A stretch of DNA of 15,155 nt from DATACQ01 sp036555515 (lineage in GTDB: Bacteria > Desulfobacterota > Binatia > UBA9968). This document shows positions 13,418 through 15,155 of the stretch, piece by piece. The notes under the pieces were generated by a model. That model was given only the letters and a program-made list of their open reading frames with translations. It ran no database searches and had not been told where the DNA came from. Location of the stretch: NCBI GenBank assembly GCA_036555515.1, contig DATBLC010000059.1, positions 1 to 15,155 on the forward strand, written 5' to 3'. Made by a program: the position numbers and the translations under genes. How positions within the stretch are numbered: the stretch's first letter is position 1; the number at the start of each line of letters is the position of its first letter.

Positions 13418-14932
13418 ATGGCAGATCAGAAATATGACGTGATAGTTGTTGGCGGTGGTTCGGCGGGTTGCGTTGCGGCCACGCGTCTTTCAGAAGATCC
13501 GGGCCGCCGCGTGATGTTGCTCGAAGCCGGGCCCGACCCCTGGCCCTTGCCGGATTTAGTAGCGGATGCCGCGAAGCAAACGCGGCTATTGCTGGAGTCG
13601 GACTTCGTGGCAATGTTTGCTACCCAGCGCCATCTCGACGGCAGCACCTATTACGCTCTCGCCGGGCGCATCATGGGCGGCGGCTCGTCGGTGAACGTGA
13701 TGTCGGTCCTGAGACCGCAGCGCTATGACTTGGACCAGTGGGTGGCTGCAGGCAATCCCGATTGGACCTACGAGCGCTGTTTGCCGTTTATGAAGAAAAT
13801 AGAATCGGATCAAGATTTTCCCGACGATCCGATTCATGGTAAAGACGGGCCGCTCTACGTCAAGCGTCATTTCACGCTCGACATGGAGATGTCGCCGCCC
13901 GTGAGGGCCTTCCTCGATGCGGCATATGGCATGGGCTTGCCGAAGTGTCCTGATCTCAATGTGCCGGAACCCTACGGCGTGTGCGCGTCGCCGTACAACA
14001 TCAAAGATGGCAAGCGCCAATCCACCGTGATCGCATACCTGAATCAGGCGCGCGACCGGAAGAACTTGACGATAGTAGATCAAGCGACGGTCCATACGCT
14101 GAAGCTTTCCGGTAAGAAAGCGGAAGGCGTGAACTACGAGAAAAACGGCCAGATGCACACAGCCCTGGGCGGCCAGATCCTTCTCACTTCCGGCGTGTAT
14201 GGTTCGCCGCAGATCCTCATGCTATCGGGCATCGGCCCGTCGACTGAACTCAAGAAACACGGCATTGCCGTCGCGCATGAATTAAAGGGCATCGGCGAAA
14301 ACTACCACGATCACCCGGTTGTGTTCATGACCTACGAAGGCGCCAGGGACTTCGACGAAGATTGGGTAATCCCGCGCTTTCGGCTGATCATTCGCAAGAA
14401 CGCGATCAGCGAGGCGGCCAACTTTCACATCAATATGCGCCCGCCGACGGTGGTGACCGGTCTCAAGCGCATGCTGCCGATATCGGCGCATTTACTCGAG
14501 CAGCGCAACCGCGGGCGAGTGTTTCTACGGAGCGCCGACCCGCACGATCTGGTGGGCATCGATTCCTGTATGCTCGAACATCCCGAGGATTTGAAAGCGA
14601 TGGTCGAGGCGATGCACTTCATCGACGATCTCGTACACCAAGCGCAAACCAGGGAGTTCTACGGTCCGCTGATCCAGCCGGGTCCGGGCGAAGACTGGGG
14701 CGCATTCGCGCGCAAAACTTACGATAGCTACCACCACGGCGTCGGCACTTGCAAGATGGGTCCCGCGTCGGACCCGATGGCGGTGGTCGATCAACGGCTG
14801 CGCGTGCACGGCATGCAGAACCTTTGGGTCGGCGACGCCGCGATTATGCCGGTGGTTAGCCGCGCCAACACCAACTTGACATCGCTCATGATCGGCGAGC
14901 GGCTCGCCGATTTTGTGCAGGAAGTCGCCTAG
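13418..14932 (+). CDS. GMC-family FAD-dependent oxidoreductase (choline dehydrogenase-like)
   Basis: 504-residue flavoprotein of the glucose-methanol-choline family, which oxidises alcohols to aldehydes or related carbonyls. Seen: an N-terminal Rossmann FAD site (DVIVVGGGSAGCVAATRL with Glu36 after the second strand), the GMC signature region GRIMGGGSSVNVMSVLRP (83-100), the second signature SGVYGSPQILMLSGIGP (258-274), and a C-terminal FAD/catalytic block with His440 in HHGVGTCKMG, VVDQRLRVHG, LWVGDAAIMP and Asn484 in RANTNLTSLMIGERLADF. The His-Asn pair matches the usual catalytic residues. The length is slightly below the typical 530-560. The start is ATG 13418, seven bases after AAGGAG (13405-13410); TTG 13415 is less likely. 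No signal peptide is seen, so it is cytoplasmic. The substrate is unknown. A dispersed-repeat spacer separates it from the CoxG-like gene. Confidence 0.95.
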   Translation: MADQKYDVIVVGGGSAGCVAATRLSEDPGRRVMLLEAGPDPWPLPDLVADAAKQTRLLLESDFVAMFATQRHLDGSTYYALAGRIMGGGSSVNVMSVLRPQRYDLDQWVAAGNPDWTYERCLPFMKKIESDQDFPDDPIHGKDGPLYVKRHFTLDMEMSPPVRAFLDAAYGMGLPKCPDLNVPEPYGVCASPYNIKDGKRQSTVIAYLNQARDRKNLTIVDQATVHTLKLSGKKAEGVNYEKNGQMHTALGGQILLTSGVYGSPQILMLSGIGPSTELKKHGIAVAHELKGIGENYHDHPVVFMTYEGARDFDEDWVIPRFRLIIRKNAISEAANFHINMRPPTVVTGLKRMLPISAHLLEQRNRGRVFLRSADPHDLVGIDSCMLEHPEDLKAMVEAMHFIDDLVHQAQTREFYGPLIQPGPGEDWGAFARKTYDSYHHGVGTCKMGPASDPMAVVDQRLRVHGMQNLWVGDAAIMPVVSRANTNLTSLMIGERLADFVQEVA

Positions 14933-14937
14933 CGGCT

Positions 14938-14966
14938 GTTCAAAAGTTCAAGGGTTCAAGGTTCAA
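14938..14966. repeat. Short tandem GTTCAA repeats
   Basis: GTTCAA occurs four times, at 14938, 14946, 14954 and 14961 (spacing 8, 8, 7 bases), directly after the GMC stop codon. Such GTTCAA/TTCAAGG runs are frequent in intergenic DNA of environmental bacteria. They are too short and regular for a CRISPR array and no terminator function is evident. Confidence 0.55.
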
Positions 14967-15036
14967 CGCGACGGAATAAGATGGGATGTGCGGAGATTAA
15001 AAATCTTGACTGTGAAACTTATTAAGGAGTCCACAA

Positions 15037-15155
15037 TTGAGTAACCAAACAGCGACCGAGGGGTGAGACCTGGAGAGCGCGGGCACAGGAGCGCAAAGGT
15101 TGTTTTCAGGCCCTGCCGGCGGGCATTTCCACCTATGGAGAGGACGGGGTGGTGG
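15037..15155 (+). pseudogene. Start of an unidentified gene with apparent one-base frameshift (partial at right edge)
   Basis: A strong AAGGAG (15024-15029) sits seven bases before a TTG (15037). From it the frame reads LSNQTATEG and then hits TGA (15064-15066). One base earlier or later in the GGGG run (15060-15063) the reading would continue, in the +2 frame from 15065, as ETWRARAQERKGCFQALPAG followed by ISTYGEDGVV to the window edge without a stop. The joined peptide reads like a normal protein N-terminus. Either one extra G (real mutation or sequencing/assembly error in a homopolymer) breaks the gene, or the true start is elsewhere, for example GTG 15063, which also opens to the edge but in a less protein-like frame. 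I do not recognise the family from these residues. Confidence 0.35.

Noticed and set aside
14938..14966. Possible CRISPR-like repeats
   Set aside because: Units are six bases with one- or two-base gaps; there are no spacers and no cas genes.

Overview
The window looks like chromosomal DNA of an uncultured, free-living Gram-negative bacterium with a large, sparsely packed genome. Four periplasmic solute-binding proteins of two families stand without their transport channels, an MFS pump is paired with a membrane-fusion adaptor, and prFMN-type (UbiD) and GMC-type catabolic enzymes lie between long, repeat-rich spacers. This style is common in soil or sediment lineages such as Binatota, Rokubacteria, Tectomicrobia and other former Deltaproteobacteria. 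The assignment is an impression from gene content, not a phylogenetic result. I see no rRNA, tRNA, CRISPR array, transposase or phage gene.

Layout. Positions 1-3090 (minus strand) form an apparent operon read right to left: two tandem paralogous ABC-type binding proteins (PF04392 family) with overlapping stop and start codons, then a membrane sensor with a dCache domain and HAMP segment that runs off the left edge. A good sigma-70 promoter lies at 3188-3216, overlapping a direct repeat. The 600-base divergent spacer 3091-3687 also holds hairpins and a second good promoter (3567-3595) for a 1-Cys peroxiredoxin (3688-4347, plus). A UbiD-family decarboxylase (4568-6013, plus) follows on the same strand.

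Positions 6057-9442 (minus) carry an MFS drug exporter of the DHA2/EmrB type, its HlyD/EmrA-type adaptor, and a small lipoprotein. A repeat-bearing spacer leads to a TctC-type binding protein (9863-10933, plus), which converges on a second TctC-type protein (11310-12329, minus). After a roughly 150-base inverted-repeat element come a CoxG-like SRPBCC protein (12669-13121, plus) and a GMC flavoprotein oxidoreductase (13418-14932, plus). The last 120 bases appear to hold the start of another plus-strand gene with an apparent one-base frameshift.

How the genes may work together (inference): the binding proteins point to scavenging or sensing of small organic acids and related solutes, the UbiD and GMC enzymes to catabolism of organic compounds, the peroxiredoxin to peroxide defence, and the MFS-HlyD pair to export of toxic compounds or products. 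No complete pathway is present. The least ordinary points are the binding-protein pair upstream of a sensor, the excess of orphan binding proteins, the hairpin over the CoxG start codon, and the several intergenic repeat types.
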